The position numbers and the translations under genes were made by a program. Source: Lagopus muta (taxonomy: Eukaryota > Chordata > Aves > Galliformes > Phasianidae). Taken from it: DNA of 64,000 nt. This document shows positions 18,608 through 30,363 of this stretch, piece after piece. Positions within the stretch are counted from its first letter, which is position 1. The number at the start of each line of letters is the position of its first letter. A model generated the notes under the pieces. It searched no databases and had not been told where the DNA came from. It saw nothing but the letters and a program-made list of their open reading frames with translations. The DNA lies in contig NC_064471.1 of the NCBI RefSeq assembly GCF_023343835.1, forward strand, positions 737,291 through 801,290. Direction: 5' to 3'.

Positions 18608-21338
18608 GGTACCGATTGCTGCAAAAACGGTGCACAGGCGGCAGTACCGCACCAACAAGAATTCTTTGCTCCCCGTTCATAAGTTGATTCGTCAACGGGA
18701 GAGCCAGGGAGTGATCAGCAAAACTCACTCGCCTTTTAACAGCCCCATATGGCCAGTGCGTAAAGCCAGTGGAGAATGGAGGCTGACGGTGGACTACCGT
18801 GGCCTGAATGAAGTCACACCCCCACTGAGTGCTGCTGTGCCGGACATGTTAGAACTCCAGTATGAACTGGAGTCAAAAGCGGCCAAATGGTATGCCACCA
18901 TTGACTTCTTTTCCATGCCTTCTTTTCCATTCCTTTGGTCAAAGAATGTAAGGCACAGTTTCCTTTCACATGGAGGGGCATTCAGAATACCTGGAACCGT
19001 TTGCCCCAGGGGTGGAAACACAGCACGACCATTTGCCATGGGTTGATCCAAACTGTATTGGAACAGGGCAGTGCTCCTGAGCACCTGCAGTACATTGATG
19101 ATATCACTGTGTGGGGAGATACAGCAGAAGAAATCTTCACGAAAGGAGAGCGAATAATCCAAATTCTTCTGAGTGCTGGTTTTGCTATTAAGCGAAGCAA
19201 AGTGAAAGGACCTGCCCAGGAGATTCACTTCCTAGGTACAAAGTGGCAAGATGGCCGTCGTCACATCCCGACAGATGTGATCGACAAAATCACTGCTATG
19301 TCTCCACCCACTAGCAAAAGAGAGACACAATCTTTTCTGGGTGCAGTGGGCTTTTGGAGAATGCACGTTCCAAACTACAGCCTCATTGTAAGCCCCCTTT
19401 ATTATGTGACGCGAATGAGCAATGAGTTTACATGGGGCCCTGAGCAGCAGCAGGCTTTTGAACAGATTAAACAGCAGATAGCCCATTTCGTGGCCCAAGG
19501 GCCAGTACGGACAGGACAGGGTATAAAGAACATCCTCTATACTGCTGCTGGAGAGAACGGTCCCACTTGGAGTTTGTGGCAAAGAGCCTCAGGAGAGACC
19601 CGAGGCCGACCCCTGGAATTCTGGAGTCGAGCCTACAGGGGGTCGGAAGAGGGCTACACTCCAACTGAGAAGGAGATCTTAGCCGCTTATGAGGGGGTTT
19701 GGGCTGCTTCTTAAGTAATCGGTTCTGAAACACAGCTCCTTCTGGCACCTCGACTGCCAGTGCTGAACTGGATATTCATGGGAAAGGTTCTCTCCACCCA
19801 TCAGGATACAGATGCCACTTGGAGTAAGTGGATTGCACTGATTACACAACGAGCACGGATGGGAAACCTCAGCCATCCAGGAATCCTGGAGGTCATCAAG
19901 GACTGGCCAGAAGGTAAAAAGTTTGGAACACCACCAGGAGAAGAAGTAGCTCATGCTAAAGAGGCCCCACCATACAATGAACTACCAGAGAATGAAAAGA
20001 AATACGCCCTGTTCACAAATTGATCATGTCGTATTGTGGGAAAGCATCGCAGATGGAAATCTGCTGTGTGGAGCCCCACACGACAAGTTGCAGAGGCCAC
20101 TGAAGGGAAAGGCGAATCAAGCCAATTTGCAGAGGTAAAGGCTGTCCTACTGGCCTTAGATGTTGCTGAACGGGAGAGGTGGCCAATGCTCTATCTTTAC
20201 GCTGATTCATGGATGGTAGCGAATGCCTTATGGGGGTGGTTACAGCAGTGGGAGCAAAATAACTGGCAAAGAAGGGGTAAACCTATTTGGGCTGCTGAAC
20301 TGTGGAAAGACATTGCTGCCCCAACAAAGAATATGGTTATAAAGGTGCGCCATGTAGATGCTCATGTGCCCAAGAGTCGGGCTACTGAAGAACAGCAAAA
20401 CAACCATCAGGTAGACCGAGCTGCCAGAATTGAAGTGGATCAAATAGACCTGGACTGGCAGAACAAGGGTGAATTATTTCTAGCTCGATGGGCCCATGAG
20501 ACCTCAGGTCATCAAGGGAGAGATGCAACATACAAATGGGCTAGAGACCAAGGGGTGGACTATGGATGTCATTGCACAGGTTATTCATAACTGTGAAACA
20601 TGTGCCATCATCAAACAAGCCAAGAGGATGAAACCTCTGTGGGAGGAAGGGCGATGGCAAAAGTACAAATGTGGGGAGGCATGGCAGGTTGATTATATCA
20701 CCGTGCCACAATCTCCCAATGGTAAGCATTATGTGCTTACTATGGTGGAGGCAACCACTGGGTGGCTCGAAACATATGCAGTACCCCATGCTACCGCCCG
20801 AAACACCATATTGGGTCTCGACAAACAAGTCCTGTGGCGACATGGCACCCCAGAAAGGATTGAGTCAGATAACGGGACTCATGTCAAAAATTCTCTTGTA
20901 AATACTTGGGCCAAAGATCATGGCATTGAGTGGATTTACCATATTCCTTATCATGCTCCAGCCTCTGGTAAAATTGAACGATACAATGGATTGTTAAAAA
21001 CTATGCTAAAAGCACTGGGAGCCGGAACATTTAAGCACTGGGAGAAGTATTTGGCAGAAGCCACCTGGTTAGTCAATACCAAAGGATCTATCAATCGTGA
21101 TGGTCCTAATCAATCCAGCTCCCTACATACCGTAGAGGGAGATAAAGTCCCTGTTGTACATGTAAAGAACATGTTAGGAAAGGCAGTTTGGGTTCTTCCA
21201 GCTTCTGGAAAGGGCAAACCTCTCCGTGGTACAGTTTTTGCCCAGGGACCAGGATCCACTTAGTGGGTAATGCAGAAGAATGGGGATGTCCAATGTGTAC
21301 CACAAGGAAACTTGATGCCGGGGGAGTGCAGTCAGTAA
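18608..21338 (+). pseudogene. pol: ERVL-A pol of A2 (RT, RNase H, integrase; broken)
   Basis: Starts within the protease-RT linker and runs to TAA 21336-21338. RT keeps YIDD (about 19093) but a small rearrangement at about 18905-18940 shifts frame. Stops: TAA 19712-19714 after the RT connection (shared with A4), TGA at about 20021-20023 in the RNase H TDGS motif (reads TN-stop), a 4-base deletion near 20565 shifting the integrase frame, and TAG at 21261-21263. Integrase DD35E region is readable at 20690-21000. The pol belongs to the subgroup with NWIFMGKVLSTHQDTDA, as in A4. Confidence 0.88.
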
Positions 21339-21457
21339 TTCTATGTATATATGTATATAGCCATGTGTGTGTAATGCATTGTAATTATTTTTTGTTTTTT
21401 TGTATATATGTATATATATTTTAAGCATGATGTAACAATGTAGAATAAGGGGTGGAA

Positions 21458-21932
21458 TTTCATGGTTCTATGTTTTTATGTTTTTTGGGTTTCAGTATTC
21501 CACATCAAAACATCATGTAGTGTACGGGGCATTAAAGTGTCACTGCCCCAATTCCAAGTACCTATCCCTCTACATTACAGAAGTCACGGGATCTGGCCCT
21601 TCCGGGTGGGGGGAGCGCTCTCTTGCTGCCTGGCAGTGGGTGCTGGAGGGTGCTTTCCTAGCCATTCCAAGCTTTTCAGGTTTGACTCGGTCCCAGGAGC
21701 TCTCTCTCTCATCTTGTCTGATTTATTAATCTCAATTTCAATTAAATTGTATTATATTTTATTATCTTGTATTCCGATATTATAGTAAAATAAGTTTTCC
21801 TCCATAGATTGCTACCGCTGCTCTTTTCCTCCCTTCCTTCCTTCCCATTTTTGTGGGACTGGGGTGGGGGGGGAGGGCAGAGGCTTGTTGCCTCTCTTAC
21901 GGACATAGATTGATCTGGTCAACTCCGTGACA
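21458..21932 (+). repeat. 3' LTR of A2
   Basis: TTTCATGG (first G mutated) to CTCCGTGACA; purine tract ataaggggtggaa just upstream. U5 inverted repeat partly decayed (ttacgga versus tccgtgaca). Confidence 0.88.
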
Positions 21933-21937
21933 GGAAT

Positions 21938-22442
21938 ACATTCAGGGAGACTAACAACATGATAATCAATTGAACATTTCAAAAACGTGTAAGGGATTGG
22001 AGGGAGAAAATGGAAGTCTATTTAAAAGTCACGCATTCTGTAAAATTAACTCCCTCTGAGGTGTAACTTTCAATGTTCAAACCACACCACGTTGTATGCA
22101 GACACCAGGTAGGTGTTTCTACCATTGCTTCTAATTTTTTATATATACATACAACTGCGAAGAGCAGAGTGGCAGACTTAATAAAGATCCAATCTGTTTT
22201 AAGTAGTAACATCTGGAACATGATGGAATGTAATCCCTTAAAGTACCATTTTAAAAGAGAAAGAAGTTTAATTTTCTCTCCTTTTAATAAAAAAAAGGTA
22301 AAAGAAACAAAAGTTGGCACAGAGCCAAAAATCGATATTTTCAGGAGTTGGGATGGTGTCAAAACTTTTAATGGAGCTTTTAATGCAATTTCAGCAGACT
22401 CATTAATTGCATCAGGAAATCTGTTATCTTAGTCAGGTCATC
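21938..22442 (-). pseudogene. gag: Antisense ERV-C gag N-terminal part
   Basis: Minus-strand text at 22018-22362 includes hydrophobic stretches and YKKLEAMVETPTWCLHTTWCGLNIE, which parallels A1 gag residues 40-66, followed by a single YTSEGVNFT unit with an N-F-T sequon. This shows that the membrane-like N terminus and sequon unit existed in a related lineage, but with one repeat rather than two or three. The gene begins near 22400 and continues left across A2 to 18583. Confidence 0.65.
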
Positions 22443-22460
22443 TCCCCACTTTTGGCGCCA
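22443..22460 (-). promoter_or_regulatory. ERV-C primer binding site (tRNA-Lys-like)
   Basis: Minus strand TGGCGCCAAAAGTGGGGA, a decayed match to the ERVL-A tRNA-Lys site. It is preceded by a six-base spacer (CTATTT), as in ERVL-A, and then ...TACGCA as probable LTR end at 22467. Confidence 0.6.
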
Positions 22461-22466
22461 AAATAG

Positions 22467-22906
22467 TGCGTAGTGGAATTCCAAGGTCACAGTCTGAACC
22501 TATGCATGAGCATGTGACTGCCTGGAGTGTGTGGGGGGGGGTGGGCTAGAGCCCTCCTTTCTGTCTCAGCGATGCTTCTGGGAACGCGTATGCAATCTGA
22601 GTCTGTGTGGGGGTTCCCTTTCCCCCACCCTTTTCTCCTGTGGTGCGAGTATGAACGGGAGAAGGCTGTATTCCTCAGTTCGCCTCTTTCTCCAAACTTG
22701 CTAAGAGGGGTGAGTTAATTTCTCTTTGATATCTTTTCCTTTAGCGCCAATTTCTCAAATAAAGGCTCGGTCATTGCCTTTGTTTGCTCTGCATAGTGTC
22801 ACAGTTTGAAGGCTTCCCTGTCCTCTGGAGAAAGGGGAGGAAGGAAAAGGAAAAACCCAGTTGAGACAGGAGAACTAATTTATTAAAACGAATGTGAGAG
22901 AATCAT
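22467..22906 (-). mobile_element. ERV-C 5' LTR remnant (R/U5), interrupted
   Basis: The minus strand at 22896-22804 (attagttctcctg..., then a pyrimidine tract and cagaggacaggg) resembles the R/U5 of LTR-D and ERVL-A. The stretch 22512-22467 leads to the primer site. Between them lies a candidate plus-strand LTR. U3 is lost at the CR1/LTR-B boundary. Confidence 0.4.
22513..22803 (+). mobile_element. Candidate small solo LTR
   Basis: 291 bp with TGTGAC...GTCACA ends, a poly(A) signal (caaataaaggctcgg at about 22758-22772) 40 bp before the end, and gagttaatttctctttgatatc upstream. No target duplication is visible (gagca/gtttg). The family is not known to me. Confidence 0.4.
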
Positions 22907-23261
22907 TGTATAGGAACTGTTAAGTCACGGTCTGAACCACTGACTGATTACCTGAGGCAAGGACTGGGTCAGCCGTGGGAGCACAAGTGAAGGCAATTCA
23001 CCTGTGTGACCAGAAGGGGTGGAGCCTGGCTCCATCCCTCCTAGACCCCATTTAAGGGCTGACTAACAATGGGGAAGTATCTGTTTCTAAAGGTCCTTTG
23101 TTTTTGGTGTTTTCTAGTGTGAGCCTAGATCCTCAGATAAAGGTGAGCATTTCTTCTTTGGTTGTCTCTTTTACGCCATGATAATCTTTCCAACTATTAA
23201 CACCTGTAAGGTATGTTCCTAACCGTATTACTCTTCCAACTGTACATTTGTTGACTGTACA
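22907..23261 (+). mobile_element. Solo LTR-B
   Basis: 355 bp, TGTATAGGAAC...GACTGTACA, with ggtggagcctggctcc and CATTTAAGGGC. Perfect target duplication ATCAT (22902-22906 and 23262-23266). It sits in the octamer tail of the antisense CR1 that follows. Confidence 0.85.
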
Positions 23262-24310
23262 ATCATAGAGTCACTCAGGTTGGAAAAGACCTTAAAGGTC
23301 ATCAAGTCCAACCACAACCTATCCATACTAACTCTAACAACCCACTGCTAAATCATGTCCCTGAGCACCACATTCAGATGTTTTTTGTAACACGTTCAGG
23401 ACTTGTGACTCAACCACCTCCCTGGGGAGCCTATTCCAGTGCTTAACAACCCTTTCTGTAAAGAAGTGATTCCTGATATCCAACCTAAACCTCCCCTGGC
23501 GCGACTTGAGGCCCTTTCCCCTTCTTCTGTCACTGACAGAATAGCCCCAGTTTCTTCAGTCTTTCCTCATAGGACATATTCTCTAAGCCCTTCATAAGTC
23601 TTGTTGCCCTTAGGACCTGCTCCAGCACCTCAGTGTCCTTTCTGTACTGAGGTGCCCAAAACTGAACACAGTACTTGAGGTGAGGCCTCACCAGTGCTGA
23701 GTACAGAGGTAGCATTACTTCCCCAGTCCCCAGTGGTCCTGCTCACCACACCATTCCTGGTACAAGCCAGGATGCTATTGGCCTTCTTGGCCATCAGGGC
23801 ACACTGCTGGCTCATATTCAGTCGGCTGTCCATGAGTACACCAAGGTCCCTTTCCATCAGGCAGCTTTCCAGCCACTCCTCCCCAGGCCTGTAGGGTTGC
23901 CTGGGGTTGTTGTGACCAAAATGCAGGAAACGACATTTGGCCCTATTGGAACTCATACAGTTTACCTTGGCCCATCAATCCAGCCTATCCAGGTGAAATC
24001 AGGTTTGTTAAGCAGGATCTACCATCCATGAACCCATTTTGACTGGGCCTGATCCCCTAGTTTACCTTTAATTGATCCATGATGGCTCCTGAGATTATCC
24101 ATTCCATAACCTTCCCTGGCACCAAGGTGAGAATGATAGGTAAGTAGCTACCGGGATAATAATTCTGACCCTTTTTGAAGATGGGCGTCACATTTCCAGT
24201 CTCCAATCCACTGGGACATTCCCAGGTAGCCAGGACTGTCAAAAGATGATGGGGAGTGGCTTGGCAATCACATCCACCAACTCCCTCAGCACTCTGGGGT
24301 GCAATCCGGC
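23262..24310 (-). mobile_element. CR1 LINE fragment, antisense
   Basis: The 3' end is on the left (atcatagagtcactcaggttggaa); the tail continues to about 22895 across the LTR-B. Minus-strand frames encode the CR1 C-terminal region ([20 protein letters not shown] at 23640-23700). A discontinuity near 23960-24010 removes most of the RT palm; upstream RT text (PGNYRP-like, VPGKVME) follows to 24310. A 450-bp part is nearly identical, in inverse orientation, to 33655-34110. Confidence 0.85.
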
Positions 24311-26290
24311 ATGGATGAATAGGGAGCTATTCTTGAGGCTCCGGGAGAAAAAGAGAATCTACCGCCTGTGGAAAGAGGGACAGGCCACTCAGAATGAATA
24401 CAAGGAAGTCGTTAGGATGTGTAGAGGTGAAATCAGAAAGGCAAAAGCCCAGCTTGAATTTAACCTAGATGCGGGGGTGAAAAAGAATAAGAAACTCTTT
24501 TATAAATACATTAACAGTAAGAGGAGGACATAGGAGAATATCCACTCTTTGCTGGATGAGGCTGGGAATGTGACCACTGAGGATAAGGAAAAGGCAGAGG
24601 TTCTGAATGCCTTCTTTACGTCTGTCTTTAAAAGTCAGACCAGTTATCCTCAGGATACTCCTCTCTGACCTGGTAATCTCGGCTGGGGAGCACACTAACC
24701 CTCCCGTGATTCTGAAAGAAACAGTCAGAGACCTACTGCTCCAACTGGACTGTCACAAGTCGATGGGGCCAGATGAGATCCACCCGAGAGTGCTGAGGGA
24801 ACTAGTGGAGGTGATAGCCGAGCCGCTTTCCATCATCTGTCAGCGCTCCTTGTTGACTGGTGAGGTCCCAGAAGACTGGAGGCTTGCCAATGTGACTCCC
24901 ATTTACAAGAAAGGTCGTAAGGAGGAACCGGGGAACTACAGGCCTGTTAGCCTGACCTCGGTGCCAGGGAAGGTTATGGAGCAGATTGTCTTGAGGGAGA
25001 TCATGCGGCATGTGCGGGGTGAGCGGGGGATCAGGCCTAGCCAGCATGGGTTCGTGAAGGGCAGGTCCTGTTTGACCAACCTGATCTCCTTCTATGATCT
25101 AGTGACCCATCTGGTGGATGAGGGAAAGGCTGTTGATGTGGTCTACCTAGACTTCAGCAAAGCCTTTGACACTGTCTCCCACAGCATTCTCCTGCAGAAG
25201 CTGGCAGCCAGAGGCTTGGATGGGTACACTCTTGGCTGGGTAAGGAGCTGGCTGGAGGGCTGGGCACAGAGAGTGGTGGTGAATGGAGTCAAATCCAGCT
25301 GGTGACCGGTCGTGAGTGGTGTTCCCCAGGGGTCGGTGCTGGGGCCTGTCCTCTTCAATATCTTTATTGATGACCTGGATGAGGGCATTGAGTGCACCCT
25401 CAGTAAATTTGCAGATGACACCAAATTGGCTGGAAGTGTGGATCTGCCTGGGGGTAGCGAGGCCCTACAGAGGGACCTGGACAGGCTGGAGAGCTGGGCT
25501 GAAGCCAATGGGATGAGGTTCAACAAGGCCAAATGCCGGGTCCTGCACTTCAGCTACAACAACCCCAAGTGACTCTACAGGCTTGGGGCGGTGTGGCTGG
25601 AGGACTGCGTAGAGGAAATGGACCTGGGGGTATTGATTGATGCTCGGCTGAACATGAGCCGACAGTGTGCCCAGGTGGCCAAGAAGGCCAATGGCATCCT
25701 GGCTTGCATCAGAAACAGTGTTGCAAGCAGGAGCAGAGAGGTGATTGTTCCCCTATATTCAGCACTCGTGAGGCCGCACCTCGAGTACTGTGTCCAGTTT
25801 TGGGCCCCTCACTGCAAGAAAGACATTGAGGCCCTGGAACGTGTTCAAAGGAGGGCAACAAAGCTAGTGAGGGGTCTGGAACACAGGCCATATGAGGAGA
25901 GCCTGAAGGAGCTGGGAACGTTCAGCCTGGAGAAGAGGAGGCTCAGGGGAGACCTCATTGCTCTCTATAACTTCCTGAAGGGAGGTTGTAGTGAGTTGGG
26001 GGTTGGCCTCTTCTCTCGTGTCATTAGTGATAGGACCAGAGGGAATGGTTTCAAGCTACGGCAAGGGAGATTCAGGCTGCACATTAGGAAGTATTACTTT
26101 TCAGAAAAAGTGGTCAGGCACTGGAATGGACTGCAAAGGGAGGTGGTGGAGTAACCAAGCCTGGGGGTGTTTAAGGAAAGGCTGGATGTTGTGTTGAGGG
26201 ACATGGTTTAGGGGGAGCTATTGGGAATAGGTGAACGGTTTGACTGGATGACCTTTTAGGTCTTTTCCAACCTTGGTGATTCTATGATTC
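24311..26290 (+). mobile_element. CR1 LINE copy with near-complete RT
   Basis: Runs from the endonuclease-RT linker (MNRELFLRLREKK) through RT to the octamer tail (tctatgattctatgattctatgg). RT motifs: [37 protein letters not shown] and the catalytic FADDTK at about 25408-25425. Broken by TAG 24531-24533, a frameshift near 24600, TGA 25303-25305 and TGA 25570-25572; the C-terminal part ends TAA 26152-26154. It abuts the antisense CR1 head to head at 24310. Confidence 0.88.
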
Positions 26291-26795
26291 TATGATTCTA
26301 TGGTTTTATGATTTTTGGTTATCAGTATTCCACACCATAACATCATGTAATGCACTGGGGGTTTGACTTCTGATGCTCAAGTTCCGAATGTTTGTCCGAT
26401 GGAGAAGAGCTACATTTCCCCAGGAGGCTTTGCGGTCAGCGAGGAGATATAACTCTGTGCAAGGTCACCTGATCCTTCTTCTTCGCCTGCACTTCTTCAC
26501 CTGCACTTCTCCGTCTGCGCTTCGCCGTCTGCTTTTCTCCATCTGCTCAACTGGACTGTACTTCTCACCTCAGCGTTGTGGTGAAGCCTATCCACGTTTC
26601 AGAAACACTCTCTGTCTCTCATTATATTTTGCTGATACTACGTTTAGTAAATTAGTTTGTTCCACCTCAGATTGTTGCCGCTGATTTCAATTAATTTGGG
26701 GACCCCTGTTTCCCTTTTCCAGAGGCGCGGATCCACGGATCCCTCCACCCGGCTGGTCACAGAACCGGGACGAACCAGCTTGTAAACCGTTGACA
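26291..26795 (+). mobile_element. LTR-D copy
   Basis: Begins within ctatggttttatgatttttggttatcagtattccacacc and ends aaaccgTTGACA. It shares cattatattttgctgatactacgtttagtaaattag with other LTR-D copies and contains a repeated cgcctgcacttcttcacctgcacttctccgtctgcgcttc tract. The 5' boundary merges with the CR1 tail. No matching duplication was found. Confidence 0.6.
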
Positions 26796-26969
26796 CCCAG
26801 CTATGTGAGTCATCAGAATAATACATACATAATTCTAATACAGAATAATTAAGAATAATAAATCAAATGAACTGAAAAGATAGGAGGAGAGAGATAGAGT
26901 CCGAGTCCTTATCGGTAGGCCCTCACAACTGGCCTCCCAGAAGGACGAGAGTTCTTCCCAATCACCCAG

Positions 26970-27431
26970 TGTCATAGTTATATGTTTTTTTTAGTTTTTT
27001 GTTTTTGGGTTTCAGTATTCCACATCAAAACATCATGTAGTGTACGGGGCATTAAAGTGTCACTGCCCCAATTCCAAGTACCTATCCCTCTACATTACAG
27101 CAGTCACAAGATCTGGCCCTTCCGGGTGGGGGGGCACTCTCTTGTGCCTTGCAGTGGGTGCTGGAGGGTGCTTTCCTAGCCATTCCAAGCTTTTCAGGTT
27201 TGACTCGGTCCCGGGAACTCTCTCTCTCTCATCTTGTCTGATTTATTAATCTCAATTTCAATTAAATTGTATATATTGTGTTATGTTGTATTCTGATATT
27301 ATAGTAAAATAAGTTTTCCTCCATAGATTGTTGCCGCTGCTCTTTTCCTCCCTTCCTTCCTTCCCATTTTTGTGGGACTGGGGTGGTCACCCCTGTCACG
27401 GACATAGATTGATCTGGTCAACTCCGTGACA
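26970..27431 (+). repeat. 5' LTR of A3
   Basis: TGTCATAG...CTCCGTGACA. The G-run and following 25 or so bases are deleted (gactggggtgg directly before tcacccctgtcacgg); the terminal inverted repeat is kept. Confidence 0.88.
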
Positions 27432-27432
27432 T

Positions 27433-29160
27433 TTGAATATTGACATTTACATCCCAGAAGGAATGGCTAATTTCACAAACAGCTACATCCCAAATGGAAT
27501 AGCTAATTCTACAAACAACACAATGTTCAGACCAGTCTCCAAGTTTTCTTCTTGGTTTGTCAAACGTTTTTCGAATCTTGAATTAATACTCATGTTGGTG
27601 TGCATGTCATTAATTTTCCTGAATGTACTCCAACGCATTCGTAATAAGGAGTCTCCTCCAAAACTAGAGAATGATGACTGGCAGGGAATATGGAGAGGTT
27701 TAGGAAAGGTCTTAGAAGCATGGGGACCTGCAGTGTCATGGGATTTTACTCTTGAACACCTGTGGGATCCCGACAAACTAAGCCAGTATTTGAGTCAGGG
27801 ACGATGCGGCTTACATAAATCTAAGGAGGTACAACTTATTTGGGGTTTGGCTTGTGCTTACTGTGCCCTATATAATACCATTCTGGAGAGAGAGAGTTTC
27901 CGAGCTGAGGTTCAAGCAAAAGGGGAAAATCCCCAAGTCAAATCTAATCAATCACAGGAGACACCAGTAACAATACCAGTTGCTCCTGTGGAGGGCAAGA
28001 AATGGAAACGAGTGTCTTCACGTCTTGAACGAAAAAGAGAAGAAGAGGAGGAGGAGGAGGTGGAGGAAGATCCAGGCGAGGGGCCCTCCTCAGAACCACC
28101 ACCATCACGAAAGGCAAAAGGGAAAACTAAGAGACGTGCAGAAGAGAGTGATGAAGAGGAAATCTCTATTACTACTCGCCGGCCTCTAAAGATGACTGAA
28201 ATCCAAGGTTCAAGAAAGGAGTTTACACGGCGCCCGAATGAAAGTCTTGTTTCCTGGTTGGTTCGCTGTTGGGACAGTGGGGCCCATAGCTTGTCTCTGG
28301 ATGGTAATGAAGCTCGCCAACTAGGCGCCATTGCCAGAGATCCAGCTATTGATAGAGGAATTAGTCGATGTTCGGATGAGGCTGCCTCCCTCTGGGAACG
28401 AGTGTTAATAGCCGTGAAGGAAAAGTATCCCTTCAAAAATGGCTTGAAGATTGCGATGAAAAAATGGGATACAGTGGAAAAGGGTATCCAGTATTTGAGG
28501 GAAATAGATGTGGTGGAAATGTTGCATGACCCTAACTTTGTTCCTAACCACCCACACCAAGACAACTAACCTGAAAAAGTGAGGACGACACCTGAGGTAT
28601 GGCAGAAACTCGTGACAACAGCGCCGGACAAATATGCCTCTACACTAATATCAGCGTGTGATAGATACCAGGAACAACAGAGAACGCCCTTCATTTAGGA
28701 ATTAATTCTTACGCTCCAAAACTACGAACAATTGCTGTCCCCAATTCATGCTGCTGTTGATGCTATCTCAAAAATGACGTAGCAAGTGTCTCAATTGATT
28801 AACCGTGACAAACCTGTAGCAGTATCAGAAACGCTTGATGAAGATCAGGATAATCAAAACAGTCTAATGAAGGAGATCAAGGAGATGAAGGAGATGATGC
28901 GAGCCCACCTAACTAAAGACGATGAACCTTCCTTCTCACGTGCACGATCAAAAATCTCAGCTGTTAGAGGCAGACGCTCTGCGGCTCAAGTAAGAGATAA
29001 TGCACCGCGAATTGTCTTATGGTATTACCTACGTGACCATGCACAAGACATGAGGAGGTGGCACCGTGAACCTACTGCTGTACTGCGAGCACGGGTGAAA
29101 GAATTACAAGGCAGATCTACCACCAGTGCAGTTGCTCCAGTTACCACAGGTAATGAATAG
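27433..29160 (+). pseudogene. gag: ERVL-A gag of A3, 5'-truncated
   Basis: Starts in the sequon repeat region (YIPEGMANFTN, YIPNGIANSTN), so the first hydrophobic segment is missing while the second (LELILMLVCMSLIFLNV) remains. The acidic run contains EEVEEDPGEG, the subgroup marker shared with A4. Stops at TAA 28567-28569 and two TAGs around 28696 and 28780; the frame otherwise continues to TAG 29158-29160, the conserved gag terminator. Capsid-like WLVRCWDSGAHS is intact. Confidence 0.85.
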
Positions 29161-30363
29161 AGGGGCCCTGCCCTAAATCAAGGGGGGGAAAGGGATAATA
29201 GAGTATATTGGACTGTGTGGATTCGATGACCTGGCATATCAGAACCACTGAAATATAAGGCCCTGGTGGACACTGGTGCACAGTGCACTCTGATGCCCTC
29301 GAGTCATGAAGGGACAGAATCAATCCATATTTCTGGAGTGACCGAGGGCTCTCAAGAATTGACTGTGTTGGAGGCTGAGATAAGCCTCACTGGTAAGGAC
29401 TGGCAAAAACATCCTATTGTGACGGGCCCAGGGGCTCCATGTATACTAGGTATTGATTATCTCAGAAGGGGGCATTTCAAGGATCCTAAGGGGTATCGAT
29501 GGGCCTTTGGAATAGCTGCTGTGGATACAGACAACATTAAGCAGCTGTCTGTTTTGCCTGGCCTGTCAGAAGATCCATCTGTTGTGGGGCTGCTGCGAGT
29601 CAAAGAGCAACAGGTACCGATTACTACAAAAACGGTGCACAGGCGGCAGTACCGCACCAACAGGGATTCCTTGCTCCCTATTCATAAGCTGATTCATCAA
29701 CTAGAGAGCCAGGGAGTGATCAGCAAAACTCACTCGCCTTTTAACAGCCCCATATGGCCAGTGCGTAAAGCCAGTGGAGAATGGAGGCTGACGGTGGACT
29801 ACCGTGTCCTGAATGAAATCACAACCCCACACTCCTACACTCTCGAGAAACAAGTCCTGTGGTGACACGGCACCCCGGAAAGGATTGAGTCAGATAATGG
29901 GACTCATTTCAAAAATTCTCTTGTAAATACTTGGGCCAAAGATCATGGCATTGAGTGGATTTACCATATTCCCTATCATGCACCAGCCTCTGGTAAAATT
30001 GAACGATAGAGTGGATTGTTAAAAACTATGCTAAAAGCACTGGGTGGCGGAACATTTAAGCACTGGGAGAAGCATTTGGCAGAAGCCACCTGGTTAGTCA
30101 ATACCAGAGGATCTATCAATCGTGATGGTCCTAACCAATCCAGTTCCCTACATACCGTAGAGGGAGATAAAGTCCCTGTTGTACATGTAAAGAACATGTT
30201 AGGAAAGGCAGTTTGGGTTCTTCCAGCTTCTGGAAAGGGCAAACCTCTCCGTGGTACAGTTTTTGCCCAGGGACCAGGATCCACTTGGTGGGTAATGCAG
30301 AAGAATGGGGATGTCCAATGTGTACCACAAGGAAACTTGATGCCGGGGGAGTGCAGTTACTAA
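29161..30363 (+). pseudogene. pol: ERVL-A pol of A3, large internal deletion
   Basis: Same frame as gag after TAG 29158-29160. TGA at 29227-29229 precedes an intact protease (DTGAQC at about 29269). RT is cut after YRVLNEI near 29820 and joined at tctcgagaaacaagtcctgtgg to integrase, so the catalytic YIDD, RNase H and the integrase zinc site are gone. More stops: TGA near 29862 and TAG near 30007. Ends TAA 30361-30363. Confidence 0.87.

Larger units (their letters stand above)
18584..21932 (+). mobile_element. ERVL-A copy A2, internally deleted
   Basis: Flanked by a perfect target duplication GGAAT (18579-18583 and 21933-21937). Only the first 24 or so bases of the 5' LTR remain (TGTCATGGTTCTATGTTTTTTT), fused directly to pol just before the RT (ggtaccgattgct). 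The rest of the 5' LTR, leader, gag and protease are absent; pol and the 3' LTR are present. It is inserted in the antisense ERV-C gag. Confidence 0.9.

Noticed and set aside
22467..22803. A complete 337-bp ERV-C LTR on the minus strand
   Set aside because: The plus-strand reading with AATAAA and TGTGAC/GTCACA ends explains most of it better; only the flanking parts look like ERV-C U5.
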